A stretch of 64,000 nucleotides of DNA from Tenggerimyces flavus. Lineage in GTDB: Bacteria; Actinomycetota; Actinomycetes; Propionibacteriales; Actinopolymorphaceae. How positions within the stretch are numbered: the first letter of the stretch is position 1; each line of letters starts with the position of its first letter. Location of the stretch: the NCBI RefSeq assembly GCF_016907715.1, contig NZ_JAFBCM010000001.1, forward strand, positions 7,975,420 to 8,039,419, read 5' to 3'. Below, in pieces: positions 42,853 to 51,482 of this stretch. The notes under the pieces are model-generated. The model saw only the letters and a list, made by a program, of their open reading frames with translations, was not told the DNA's origin and searched no databases. The position numbers and the translations under genes were made by a program.

Positions 42853-43020
42853 CTAAGCAGAACGAACGAGCAACACCTGGTGCTCGACGGCGCGGTGGAA
42901 GATGCCGCTCGTCCACTTCCAACAGGAGCGCCGGTCCATGCTTCCGCAGCGGCCGCCGCAGCACTCGACGTCGTGCAGCTGCTCGGCCAGGTGCTCGATC
43001 TCTTCGGTCAGGTCCACCAT
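42853..43020 (-). CDS. Small cysteine-rich protein (55 aa)
   Basis: A candidate small protein starting ATG 43020 after GGGGGAGAGCG. It begins with an acidic helix (MVDLTEEIEHLAEQLHDVE) and then has four cysteines in CCGGRCGSMDRRSC, followed by WKWTSGIFHRAVEHQVLLVR. The cysteine cluster is suited to binding a metal. No family recognised. It is convergent with the deacetylase gene, 13 bp away. Confidence 0.4.
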   Translation of the reverse strand: MVDLTEEIEHLAEQLHDVECCGGRCGSMDRRSCWKWTSGIFHRAVEHQVLLVRSA

Positions 43021-43135
43021 TTCGCTCTCCCCCTCCGATTCGCCCCCGCCGCCTTGGTAGTGAGACGGATCAGACTCGGATTTGGTTACAACGAGTGAGA
43101 GGAACCGGTTCAGGGAAATCGGGCCAAACGCGAAG

Positions 43136-43186
43136 AGACCCGCATGAAGAGGCGTCAGGGGCGACCGAGCCTGTTCATGCGGGTCT
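43136..43186 (-). terminator. Terminator of the PspC operon
   Basis: 13-bp perfect arms AGACCCGCATGAA (43136-43148) and TTCATGCGGGTCT (43174-43186), 25-base loop, located 41 bp downstream of the last PspC gene's stop. Followed on the minus strand by CTTCGCGTTTGG, a weak T-rich tail. Confidence 0.6.
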
Positions 43187-43226
43187 GCTGCGGGGTGGAC
43201 TGCCGGGGCGGGTGCGCCCGACACGG

Positions 43227-43592
43227 TCAGGCGATCGGCGAGCTGGGGTCGTCGTAGATGGACGGGGCGGTCGGCGCCGGCTCGTCCTCGGGCATCAGGA
43301 TCCAGCAGGCCGCGTAGAGCAGGATCCCGGCCGCGCCGAACGCGGTGAGGATCACGAACGCGAGCCGGACCAGCACCGGGTCGACGCCCAGGTAGCGGGC
43401 GATACCGCTGGCGACACCGGCGATCAGCCGGCCGTCGCGGGTCCGCTGGAGCTTCTTGTACGTGGTGGTCGCGGGAGTCATCGTGTCGGTCATGTCTTCA
43501 GCTTGCCGTTCGGCGGTCCCGTCGGGTATCGGGAACGGTCCTGGCCCATCCCCGACTTGCCCCTGACCGCGCTCAGGTGTCTCCCCGGTCAT
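43227..43592 (-). CDS. PspC-domain membrane protein
   Basis: A 121-residue protein in which YKKLQRTRDGRLIAGVASGI, ARYLGVDPVLVRLAFVILTA and GILLYAACWILMPEDE form a complete PspC domain, with one membrane-spanning hairpin. The tail is short and acidic. ATG 43592 overlaps the upstream stop (ATGA), suggesting coupling; ATG 43493 (88 residues) begins closer to the domain. It is the last of three overlapping genes in a PspC/LiaF-like operon. Confidence 0.82.
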   Translation of the reverse strand: MTGETPERGQGQVGDGPGPFPIPDGTAERQAEDMTDTMTPATTTYKKLQRTRDGRLIAGVASGIARYLGVDPVLVRLAFVILTAFGAAGILLYAACWILMPEDEPAPTAPSIYDDPSSPIA

Positions 43593-43810
43593 CGGCGCTG
43601 TCCCTTCTTGTTCCGGCTGATCGACGCGACGACGCCCGTGATGCCGGCGCCCATCAGCAGCGTCGGCACGATCCAGGCCAGGTCGTTCGTACTCAGCACC
43701 TCGGTCGCGATCAGCATCCAGCTGAACGCGATCCCACAGAAGATCAGGCCCGCCACGAGCGACACGACGTTCGCCGTGTGCCGCCCGGCAGGAGTACGTG
43801 TCTTGCTCAT
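43589..43810 (-). CDS. Small two-helix membrane protein (73 aa)
   Basis: After the polar MSKTRTPAGRHTANV, two hydrophobic helices (VVSLVAGLIFCGIAFSWMLI and LAWIVPTLLMGAGITGVVAS) are joined by TEVLSTND, with a basic tail SRNKKGQRR. Such small proteins accompany PspC/LiaF loci in other actinomycetes, but I cannot name a family. It overlaps both neighbouring genes by 4 bp, so translation of all three is coupled. Confidence 0.8.
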   Translation of the reverse strand: MSKTRTPAGRHTANVVSLVAGLIFCGIAFSWMLIATEVLSTNDLAWIVPTLLMGAGITGVVASISRNKKGQRR

Positions 43811-45252
43811 CGGAACCCCTTCGGCGTCGGCTTGTCGGCCGGCTGCGGGGGCTCAGGGGGTACGGGTGCCTCAGGCGGCTCGATCCGGAACGCCTCGGGC
43901 GGAGCCATTGACGTCCGATACAGCTCGGCGGCGCCGAGGCCGAGGTCGAGCTGCAGGACGAGCGTCCCGCCACCGGCCCCGTCTGCTCCCAGGTTCTGGT
44001 GCGAACGGCGCAGGTCGACGCCGCCCTCCTCCACGCCGAAGAACTCCAGGCTGCCGAGCCCCACGTCACCTCTGAGCTGGACGTCGACGTCGTCGGGCAC
44101 GATCACGATCGCGTGCCCCGCACCCACGTCGAGCTTCGTCGTCAGGTTCGTCCGGTCGTCGAACGTCACGCCGGACAGGTCGAGGGTGAAGTCGCCGGCC
44201 TCGATGTCGTACCGGCTCATCACGTCCTCCGCCGTCGTCGGGCTGTGCCCGGTCGCCTGGGTGGCGAAGTCGCCGGTGTCGACGCGTTCGGCGACCGTCG
44301 CGGGGATCAGCGCGATCGTCAGCAGCACGCCGATCGCGATCAGCCCGCGGGCCCGGCCGTACCACGTCCCCACCAGCAGGCCGCCGCCCACGACCGCGAG
44401 CGCGGTGGCGATGAACGCCCCCGGCTCGAGGCTCCAGCCGTTGGCCTCCGCGACGGCCGCGAGCCCACCCATCGCGATCAGCGTCGAGGCGATCGTCACC
44501 GGAAACACAGCCGACCGGCGCTTGACCGGCAACGGCGGAGGCGGCGGGGCCTCCACCAACGCCTGGGTCGGATCGGGATCGGGGTCGGCGAGCCCCAACG
44601 GGTCGGGGTGGTTCCAGAACGAGGCGGGCGCGGGCACCGCGTCCCGCCACGAGCCGGTGCCGGCGACGACGCCGGTCACCTCGTCCACGGTGGTGGTCGG
44701 TGCGGCGGGCCAGCCGGCCAGCGGTTGGGTCGGCGCGTTCGGGTCGCCCGGGCTCGCCGGCACGCCGGGCGCGCCGGGGTCGGTCCCGCCGGCCACGACG
44801 TTGCGCCGGGCCAGCACGATCAGGCCCACGATCGCGAGCAGCAGGAGCACTGGCGCCTGCCACGGCAGGCCCCACCATGGGGTGGACAGCAGCACGATCG
44901 CCACCAGCACCACGCCGCCGATCACGACAGCGTTGTCCGGAGAACCGTTCTGCCGCCGGCCGAGGTGGTGCTCGAGGACCGAACGGTCCTTGCCCTCCTC
45001 GGGGATCAGCAGCCAGGCGGCGCCGTACAGCAGCGCGCTCACCCCACCGAAGAACGTGAGCACCGCCAGCGCGACCCGGATCACGACCGGGTCGACGCCG
45101 AGGCCCCGGCCGATGCCGGCGCACACGCCGCCGAGCACGCGGCCGTCGCGGACGCGACGCAGTTTGCGCAGGTACGCGAGGGTCGCGTCGACTCGGAAGC
45201 CCGATCCGTCGGGCGGACCCGGCGGTCTGGGCGGTGGTGTCGCGGAGCTCAT
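43807..45252 (-). CDS. PspC-domain membrane protein with LiaF-like C-terminus
   Basis: A 481-residue protein from ATG 45252. The N-terminal PspC domain (YLRKLRRVRDGRVLGGVCAG; GVDPVVIRVALAVLTFFGGV; LLYGAAWLLIPEEG) is followed by membrane helices, a Pro/Ala/Asp-rich linker (about 170-265), four more hydrophobic segments, and a soluble C-terminal beta domain (LDLSGVTFDDRTNLTTKLDV; GHAIVIVPDDVDVQLRGDVG) like the cell-envelope-stress LiaF/DUF2154 domain. LiaF-type proteins restrain a partner kinase, and a PspC-kinase gene is divergent here. Confidence 0.85.
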   Translation of the reverse strand: MSSATPPPRPPGPPDGSGFRVDATLAYLRKLRRVRDGRVLGGVCAGIGRGLGVDPVVIRVALAVLTFFGGVSALLYGAAWLLIPEEGKDRSVLEHHLGRRQNGSPDNAVVIGGVVLVAIVLLSTPWWGLPWQAPVLLLLAIVGLIVLARRNVVAGGTDPGAPGVPASPGDPNAPTQPLAGWPAAPTTTVDEVTGVVAGTGSWRDAVPAPASFWNHPDPLGLADPDPDPTQALVEAPPPPPLPVKRRSAVFPVTIASTLIAMGGLAAVAEANGWSLEPGAFIATALAVVGGGLLVGTWYGRARGLIAIGVLLTIALIPATVAERVDTGDFATQATGHSPTTAEDVMSRYDIEAGDFTLDLSGVTFDDRTNLTTKLDVGAGHAIVIVPDDVDVQLRGDVGLGSLEFFGVEEGGVDLRRSHQNLGADGAGGGTLVLQLDLGLGAAELYRTSMAPPEAFRIEPPEAPVPPEPPQPADKPTPKGFR

Positions 45253-45357
45253 GACGCCTGCCGGCTCCTTCTCGTCACGGTAAGTGGTCGATGCGGACCG
45301 CAGAGAACGGCCACGAAACCGATCCTCCGCGCTGGGGCCGGGGTCCGCCATCGGGGA

Positions 45358-45370
45358 TGTCCCTGGGACA
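45358..45370. promoter_or_regulatory. Palindrome in the PspC/kinase divergent region
   Basis: TGTCCCTGGGACA is a 13-bp perfect palindrome about a central T, about midway between the two start regions (45252 and 45439-45520). It could be the binding site of the response regulator encoded downstream, which would autoregulate both transcripts. Its short length means chance is possible. Confidence 0.3.
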
Positions 45371-45438
45371 CACCCTGGACGGACCGGGAACCGCTGGGGG
45401 AGCGTCCTGGTGGCGGGGCGCGCCCGCGCGTGTGACCC

Positions 45439-46794
45439 TTGGATCAGCATCCCACCTGCGAAGGAGCTGTCATCTTCACCGATCCGGCCGGCACCACCAC
45501 CGCTGGCACCGCGTCGACCATGGAAGCGCCGGGCGAGCTCGCCCCGCGCTGTGTTCGGCGTACGGACGGCAAGATGCTCGGCGGTGTGGCCGCCGGCCTC
45601 GCGGACCATCTGGGCCTGCAGCCCCTGCACGTACGCCTCGCGTTCATCGCCCTCACGATCATCGGCGGGTTCGGCCTGCCGCTTTACGCCGCGCTCTGGG
45701 TGTTCCTGCCCCAGGAGTCCGCGGTCAAGGGCGTGGCGGGGCCGGCGGGCTGGGCCGAACGGAAGAACTTCAGCACCACGCGGACGGGCCGCAAGCGCGA
45801 GGACACCGGGCAGCTGGTCGCTGTCGGCGTCCTGGCCGCAGGTGTCCTGCTGCTGTTCCAGCAGTGGGTGGGCATACCGGCCGGTGTGTTCTGGCCGATC
45901 GTGCTCGGCGGCGTCGGGCTGGCGCTGCTGTGGCGGCAGGCCGACGAGGCGCAGCGGGCGCGGCGCGGCGACGCGGAGCGGGTGCGCTGGTTCGGGCTGC
46001 TGACCGGCTCTGGTGGGATGTCGACGCTGGTCCGTTCGGCGTTCGGCGTCGCGCTGGTGATCGGCGCGGCCGTCCTGCTGCTCGCGGCGTCCGGCAAGAT
46101 GTCGGCGCTCGGCACGGTGCTCGCGGCCGTCGCGGTCGGCCTGCTCGGCGTCGGCCTGATCGTCGGGCCGTGGGTCTGGCGGCTCGCGGGCGACCTGACC
46201 GAGGAACGGCAGGAGCGGATCCGTTCACAGGAACGCGCCGACATGGCCGCGCACCTGCACGACTCCGTGCTGCAGACGTTGGCGTTGATCCAGAAGCAAT
46301 CGCACGACCCCAAGGCCGTGGCGCGGCTGGCCCGTTCGCAGGAGCGGGAGCTGCGCGACTGGCTGTACGGCTCGCCGAACGACGTCGACGCGACGTTGCG
46401 TTCGGAGCTGAAGAAGGCGGCCGCCGAGGTCGAGGACCTGCACGGCGTACCGGTCGAGGTCGTCGCGGTCGGCGACGCTCCCCTGGACGAGCCGCTGACG
46501 GCCGTCGTCCGCGCGGCGCGCGAGGCGATGACGAACGCGGCCAAGCACTCCGGCGCGCCGAAGATCGACGTGTTCGTCGAGGTGGAGCCAGCGCGGATCG
46601 AGGTCTTCGTACGCGACCGCGGGATGGGCTTCGACCCGAACACGGTGGCCGAGGACCGGTTGGGCGTGCGCCGCAGCATCTACGAGCGGATGGAACGCCA
46701 CGGCGGCAAGGCCGACATCCGCAGCTCGCCCGGCGAGGGCACCGAGGTCAAGCTGGTTGTGGATCGCACCGAGGGTGAGAGGATTCGACCGTGA
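45439..46794 (+). CDS. PspC-domain sensor histidine kinase (HisKA_3, NarL/LiaS class)
   Basis: A membrane kinase of up to 451 residues. It begins with a PspC domain (APRCVRRTDGKMLGGVAAGL; LGLQPLHVRLAFIALTIIGG), then four membrane helices, then the dimerisation domain with His274 in RADMAAHLHDSVLQTLALIQ and an HATPase_c domain (AAREAMTNAAKHSGAPKIDV; FVRDRGMGFDPNTVAEDRLG; GGKADIRSSPGEGTEVKLVV). The start is unclear. TTG 45439 is the track limit and ATG 45520 has no ribosome site, whereas AAGGAG (45461-45466) is placed five bases before an in-frame ATC at 45472. The stop overlaps the response-regulator GTG (GTGA). Confidence 0.9.
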   Translation: MDQHPTCEGAVIFTDPAGTTTAGTASTMEAPGELAPRCVRRTDGKMLGGVAAGLADHLGLQPLHVRLAFIALTIIGGFGLPLYAALWVFLPQESAVKGVAGPAGWAERKNFSTTRTGRKREDTGQLVAVGVLAAGVLLLFQQWVGIPAGVFWPIVLGGVGLALLWRQADEAQRARRGDAERVRWFGLLTGSGGMSTLVRSAFGVALVIGAAVLLLAASGKMSALGTVLAAVAVGLLGVGLIVGPWVWRLAGDLTEERQERIRSQERADMAAHLHDSVLQTLALIQKQSHDPKAVARLARSQERELRDWLYGSPNDVDATLRSELKKAAAEVEDLHGVPVEVVAVGDAPLDEPLTAVVRAAREAMTNAAKHSGAPKIDVFVEVEPARIEVFVRDRGMGFDPNTVAEDRLGVRRSIYERMERHGGKADIRSSPGEGTEVKLVVDRTEGERIRP

Positions 46795-47486
46795 CTACCC
46801 CGACGCCTGAGGGCGCTGCCGCTCCCGGTCCCGCTCCCGCTGCCGACGGCAAGAAGCGGGTCGTGCTGGTCGACGACCACGCGATGTTCCGTACCGGCGT
46901 GCGCACGGAGATCGGCGACCAGGTCGACATCGTGGGCGAGGCCGGCGACGTGGACAGCGCGGTGAAGGTCGTGCTGGCGACGCTGCCCGAGGTCGTGCTG
47001 CTCGACGTTCACCTGCCAGGCGGCGGTGGCGCCGAGGTCTGCCGGCAGGTGCTGGACCGCAACCCGGACATCAAGTTCCTCGCGCTGTCGGTGTCGGACC
47101 TGCCCGAGGACGTGATCGGTGTCATCCGCGCCGGGGCGCGTGGGTACGTGACGAAGACGATCACCGGCCAGGAAATCGTCGACGGCGTGCGCCGGATCGC
47201 TGAAGGGGACGCGGTCTTCTCGCCGCGGCTGGCCGGCTTCGTGCTGGACGCCTTCGCCGGAGCGGTGGACCCGGGCACGGTGGACGAGGAGTTCGACCGC
47301 CTGACCCAGCGCGAGCGCGAGGTGCTGCGGCTGATCGCGCGCGGGTACGCGTACAAGGAAGTCGCGAAGGAACTGTTCATTTCGGTCAAGACCGTCGAGA
47401 CCCACGTGTCCTCGGTGCTGCGCAAGCTCCAGCTGTCCAACCGCTACGAGCTCACCCGCTGGGCCACCGACCGCCGCCTCGTCTGA
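46791..47486 (+). CDS. NarL/LuxR-family response regulator
   Basis: A 231-residue regulator. After a Pro/Ala-rich start, the receiver has Asp28-Asp29 in KKRVVLVDDHAMFRTGVRTE, the phosphoacceptor Asp72 in VVLLDVHLPGGGGAEV and Lys in RGYVTKTITG. The C-terminal LuxR helix-turn-helix is LTQREREVLRLIARGYAYKE and LFISVKTVETHVSSVLRKLQ. The start GTG 46791 overlaps the kinase stop. Kinase and regulator form the classic translationally coupled pair, presumably sensing envelope stress through the PspC partner. Confidence 0.94.
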   Translation: MTTPTPEGAAAPGPAPAADGKKRVVLVDDHAMFRTGVRTEIGDQVDIVGEAGDVDSAVKVVLATLPEVVLLDVHLPGGGGAEVCRQVLDRNPDIKFLALSVSDLPEDVIGVIRAGARGYVTKTITGQEIVDGVRRIAEGDAVFSPRLAGFVLDAFAGAVDPGTVDEEFDRLTQREREVLRLIARGYAYKEVAKELFISVKTVETHVSSVLRKLQLSNRYELTRWATDRRLV

Positions 47487-47579
47487 GCGCGTTCACGATC
47501 TCTCCCCCGTACCGCTGCCGGGGCCATGGGCACCCCCAGATGGCCAATGCCCCGACAGCGGCGGTCACCTTCCCACCAA

Positions 47580-49373
47580 CTACTGCGTGACGAACAGCCG
47601 GGTGAAGTCCGGCCCGTTCGCGTACACGTCCAGCCGCACGCCACCCACCTTCGAGCCGTGCAGGAACGCGTTCTTCGCGTAGTAGTCCGGCACGACCGGC
47701 GCGAAGTCCTCCATCATCATCTTGTCGATCGCCGCCCAGGCCGCCGGCTGCTCCTCCGAAGGCAGGACCAGCGCCTTGTCGATCGCGTTGTCGACCTTGT
47801 CCTCGTCGAGGAACGAGCCGTTCGGTACGCCGTCGGGGTTCGCCGCGATCAGCGGGCCGTACAGGATCGCCGGGAAGATCGTCCCGCCCGACGGCCAGTC
47901 CAGGCACCAACCGCCACCGGGGTTGACGTTCGTCCGCGACTTCGGGTTGTTCGCCTCGATCCGGGCCTGCGCCTGCTGGAGCGGGATCGCGGTGACCTTG
48001 AAGCCGGCCTTCTGCATGGCCTGCTTCCGCACCTCCGAGACCTGCGGCGACACGGGGTCGTCGGAGACGAAGTTCCAGATCAGCTCGAAGTTCAGCTTGC
48101 CCGCCGCCTGGAGCATCGACTTGGCCTTCTCCGGGTCACCCTTGCCCTTGCTCTTGTACCCGGCGACGTCGAAGTTCTGCCAGCCCGGCGTGGTCGGCGG
48201 CATGATCGTGGTCGCCGGCTCCGACGTCAGCGGGCTGTTCCCCGCCGCCTGCCGCTCGGAGTCGTACGGCCAGGCCACCAGGATCGCGCGGCGCACCTCG
48301 AGCGGGATCTTCCGGACGTCCAGGTACGTGAAGAACGTGCACGTACCCGGCCCCTTCTTCATCCGCTTCTCCGGCTCCTTGCCCACGATGTTCGGCAACA
48401 GCGACGAGTCGACGTTGTCGTACGTGATCGACATCTGGTCGGGGCCCTTGTCGGCGATCAGCTGCTCCTGCAGCCGCAGCCGCTCCTGGTCGAACTTGAA
48501 GTTGTACTCGTCGGCGTACTGGTGCCGGAACGGGTCAGACGCCGGGTCCCACTGGTCGTTCTTCTCCAGCAGCAGCTGGGTCCCCTTCTTGAACTGCTTG
48601 TACTTGTAGGGACCGGTCGCGACCGGGGCGCTCTCGTAGTTCTGCTTGGTGTCCTTCGCCTGCGGGATCGGCGTGAACGCTGGGAACGTCAAGTAGTACG
48701 GCAGATCCGGGAACGGCTTGGCCATCTTCAGGACGAACGTCTGGTCGTCCGGCGTCTCGACGCCCTGGTAGTCCGCACCGCCGCCCTTCGACGCGTCCTT
48801 GAACGGACCCTTGTACTTGTCGCCGTCGAGGAAGTACGTCTGCTGGTAGACCGGCCCGTTCGGGAGCTCCTCCACCGCGAACGACCGCTTCACCGCGTAC
48901 GCGAAGTCCTTCGAGGTGACCAGCGTTCCGTCCTGGTACTTGATGCCTTCCTTGATCTTGAACGTCCACTGGGTGAAGTCCTCGTTGTGCTGGCCCAGGT
49001 CCGTCAGCAGGTCAGGAACGAGCTTGTACGAACCGTCGTCCTGCATCACCAGGGCCGTCGGCGTACGGAACACCAGCTTCGCGATCGCGAGCGAGTCGGT
49101 GTAGTACGCACGCGTCGGGTCCAGCGTGTGCGGAACCTGACGGGTGAGAACGGTGACAGTGCCGCCCTCCTTCGCGCCGGGAACGTCCAGGGCAGGGCCC
49201 TTGGCGGTGGGATCGAGCGTGACCGTGAAGTCCGCGGTCGTCCCGGAGTTGTTGGTTGGCTGCGCTGACTTGTTCTTCTCCGATGGCGTTCCGCCACCGC
49301 CGTTCGCGCCGCAAGCAGCGGCCACGACCAGACCAAAGATCATTAGAATGATTGCAAACACACGCCTGTGCAT
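47580..49373 (-). CDS. ABC transporter solute-binding lipoprotein, family 5 (peptide/nickel type)
   Basis: A 597-residue SBP_bac_5 lipoprotein. A Sec lipoprotein signal (RRVFAIILMIFGLVVAAACG, lipobox AAAC) is followed by a linker and the binding domain (GTVTVLTRQVPHTLDPTRAY; DFTQWTFKIKEGIKYQDGTL; PDDQTFVLKMAKPFPDLPYY; RRAILVAWPYDSERQ). Its substrate is unknown; oligopeptides are usual. No permease or ATPase genes flank it. GGGGAGGACC precedes the ATG at 49373. The intergenic region upstream is markedly AT-rich. Confidence 0.92.
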   Translation of the reverse strand: MHRRVFAIILMIFGLVVAAACGANGGGGTPSEKNKSAQPTNNSGTTADFTVTLDPTAKGPALDVPGAKEGGTVTVLTRQVPHTLDPTRAYYTDSLAIAKLVFRTPTALVMQDDGSYKLVPDLLTDLGQHNEDFTQWTFKIKEGIKYQDGTLVTSKDFAYAVKRSFAVEELPNGPVYQQTYFLDGDKYKGPFKDASKGGGADYQGVETPDDQTFVLKMAKPFPDLPYYLTFPAFTPIPQAKDTKQNYESAPVATGPYKYKQFKKGTQLLLEKNDQWDPASDPFRHQYADEYNFKFDQERLRLQEQLIADKGPDQMSITYDNVDSSLLPNIVGKEPEKRMKKGPGTCTFFTYLDVRKIPLEVRRAILVAWPYDSERQAAGNSPLTSEPATTIMPPTTPGWQNFDVAGYKSKGKGDPEKAKSMLQAAGKLNFELIWNFVSDDPVSPQVSEVRKQAMQKAGFKVTAIPLQQAQARIEANNPKSRTNVNPGGGWCLDWPSGGTIFPAILYGPLIAANPDGVPNGSFLDEDKVDNAIDKALVLPSEEQPAAWAAIDKMMMEDFAPVVPDYYAKNAFLHGSKVGGVRLDVYANGPDFTRLFVTQ

Positions 49374-49720
49374 AAGCGGTCCTCCCCGACGCTTACTCGC
49401 TATTTGGTCACAACCGGCCCGCGTTCGCGCCAGCCCACCCGAGCACGAAACGCCGAGTCATTCCAAAGCCGTGCCCGACGATAGAGCAGATTCAGAAATG
49501 GGCCGGTCACGATTTGGGAACGCTTGAATATGCGCCTTCGTGACCTTTCCGTGACGCTTTCGCGATGTAACCAAAACGTATTCTTATCGTGGTTCCAGAT
49601 GCTGATACGTCGCAGGTCAGAACGCACTTAGCAACGCGTCGTCAACCTCGACTTGACCTACCAGGCTGGGTAAATCTGCAGCAGGAACACCGAAACAGCG
49701 AATTCTCGGTCACAGATCGA
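49374..49720. other. 347-bp AT-enriched intergenic region upstream of the second solute-binding protein
   Basis: No gene seen. It carries the promoter and ribosome site of the solute-binding protein and the 3' end of the dimethylformamidase-like gene. GTGACCTTTCCGTGACG (about 49540-49556) is a direct repeat of GTGAC 11 bp apart. No strong terminator hairpin. Confidence 0.6.
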
Positions 49721-51298
49721 CTACGAACAAAACCGTTCGATAACGTTCTTCGACACGCGCGCGACGACCTCGTCGACGAGAACGGACGAGCTCCAGGTGA
49801 TCGATCCGACCGAGAAGACAGCGCCGCCACTTTCGGTAGTGAAGTGAACGATTTCCGCTCCGCCATCGTCCACATTCTGACCACGCGCGAGGACTTCCGC
49901 ACCACTCGGCGTGTGTGCGGTGGTCTTGTCGGTTTCGTGCCCGGAGGCGCCGCCGGGACACCGTTCGTGCAGACTCGCCTGCCCGAAGACGTCACCCTCG
50001 GACACACCCGTTCCCTCGAACGCCCAGTGCGTGGGGTCGAGCACGCGGTACGGCGCGGACGTCATCGCGCCGGCGTCGGTGAACACCACGCCGAGCAGTG
50101 CCGACGCCGGCCGGAAGCTGCGGTGCATGCGGTTCTCGTACGGTCCGCCGGCCTCGACTGCCTCGGTCCGGAACACCAAGGTGTCGCCGACGAACTCCAC
50201 CTCGCAGTCCAGCCCGTTGCCGCCGAGGTACGCCAACCGCCCGCCCCGCTCGAAGACCCAGGCGCGCACGGTCTCGTACATCTGCCGCGACCAGTACTCC
50301 GGATGCGTGCTGATCACCAACGCCTGATAGCGATCCAGCTCGAGCGTGCCGTCGTGCAGGTGCGCGTCGGCATAGAGGTCGTACCCGGTGCCGTTCCGCT
50401 CCAGCCAGCTCAGCAGCCGCCACTCCGCGGCCGCGAGGTGGCACGGCTGCCTTCCCCGGATGGGGTCATCCGGCCGTTCGCCGCGGCGGATCTGGTTCAG
50501 CGGCTCGGGCCGTTCGAACGACAGCGGCGGGTACGAGCCGTCCGGGAAACCGTGTTCCCCGAACGTGGCGTCCTGGTAGCGGGCGAGTTCCAGTCGCGGC
50601 ACGAGCAGCGGGACGTCGGGCAGGCCGGAGGCGTTGATGTAGTTCGAGCGGCCGCCGAAGTTGTTGTACGCGTTCCACGTGTTGGTGGAGGCGAGCACGG
50701 CCAGCGGCGCGGTGGGTGTCGCCGGTGCGACCACCCACGGGAACGAGAAGAACGCGCCGGACTCGGTCTCGGCGTGGAAGTAGTACAGCCCGCTCCGCTC
50801 CGGCGCGCGCACGTACTGCCGGTGCGTGGGGTCGGTGTAGCCGCTCTTGTTGAAGCTGGCGCCGGTCTGGGTGTAGTCGTCGTCCGGCGTGATCTGGACG
50901 GTCGCGCGCGGCGCGTGCTCGTCGAACCAGCCGATCAGCTTCACCTGCTCGGCCTCGGCGCCGTAACGCCACATCGACAGCCGGTACGGCTCCGGGCTGT
51001 GCACGCGGAACTCGCCGAGCTCGCCCGACCTGACCCATTTCGGCCAGACGTAGCCGTAGAGCTGGTCGGAGAGGAGCCGGAAGTGGTGAACGCCGGTGCC
51101 GAGCTCGACCTCGGAGTGCTTGGCGCCGTACCCGGCCTTGGCCAGCGTGACGCGGTACGGGCCGGGCGGCAGCTCGAGGTAGATCGCGCCGCTCGCGCTC
51201 GACCTGGTCTGCCAGACCTGGTCGCCCGCGGAGATCTCGACGGCGACGTCGGGCAGGGCGAGGAAGCGTTCGTCGCTCACGTACCCGATCGGCTCCAC
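49721..51298 (-). CDS. N,N-dimethylformamidase large-subunit-like protein
   Basis: A 525-residue protein. The N-terminal 100 residues are beta-rich (VAVEISAGDQVWQTRSSASG; TVHHF-type strands), followed by a domain with STNTWNAYNNFGGRSNYINA, LVISTHPEYWSRQMYETVRA and RGGRLAYLGGNGLDCEVEFV, which match the C-terminal part of the dimethylformamidase beta subunit. That enzyme hydrolyses formamides at a mononuclear iron site. Here the small subunit is absent and the lengths differ, so substrate is unproven; other amide or glycan hydrolysis is possible. GTG 51298 has GAGGAG upstream. A gap of 184 bp separates it from the divergent threonine synthase gene. Confidence 0.75.
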   Translation of the reverse strand: MEPIGYVSDERFLALPDVAVEISAGDQVWQTRSSASGAIYLELPPGPYRVTLAKAGYGAKHSEVELGTGVHHFRLLSDQLYGYVWPKWVRSGELGEFRVHSPEPYRLSMWRYGAEAEQVKLIGWFDEHAPRATVQITPDDDYTQTGASFNKSGYTDPTHRQYVRAPERSGLYYFHAETESGAFFSFPWVVAPATPTAPLAVLASTNTWNAYNNFGGRSNYINASGLPDVPLLVPRLELARYQDATFGEHGFPDGSYPPLSFERPEPLNQIRRGERPDDPIRGRQPCHLAAAEWRLLSWLERNGTGYDLYADAHLHDGTLELDRYQALVISTHPEYWSRQMYETVRAWVFERGGRLAYLGGNGLDCEVEFVGDTLVFRTEAVEAGGPYENRMHRSFRPASALLGVVFTDAGAMTSAPYRVLDPTHWAFEGTGVSEGDVFGQASLHERCPGGASGHETDKTTAHTPSGAEVLARGQNVDDGGAEIVHFTTESGGAVFSVGSITWSSSVLVDEVVARVSKNVIERFCS

Positions 51299-51482
51299 GT
51301 AGACTCCTCGCTCATGTCAGCCACCACGCTCGGCGGCTCCGGTTTCCGGGGGCCGAGGACGACTCGTCGGCCGAAGGCCCCTTCTGTCGCCGCAGGGCCA
51401 CCCGGAGCCGCCGAGCACCGCGACCCGAAGCCGCCAAGGCCGTCCGCGGCCGCGGCGTGCGAGTGGTCGCCATAGGCACAGC

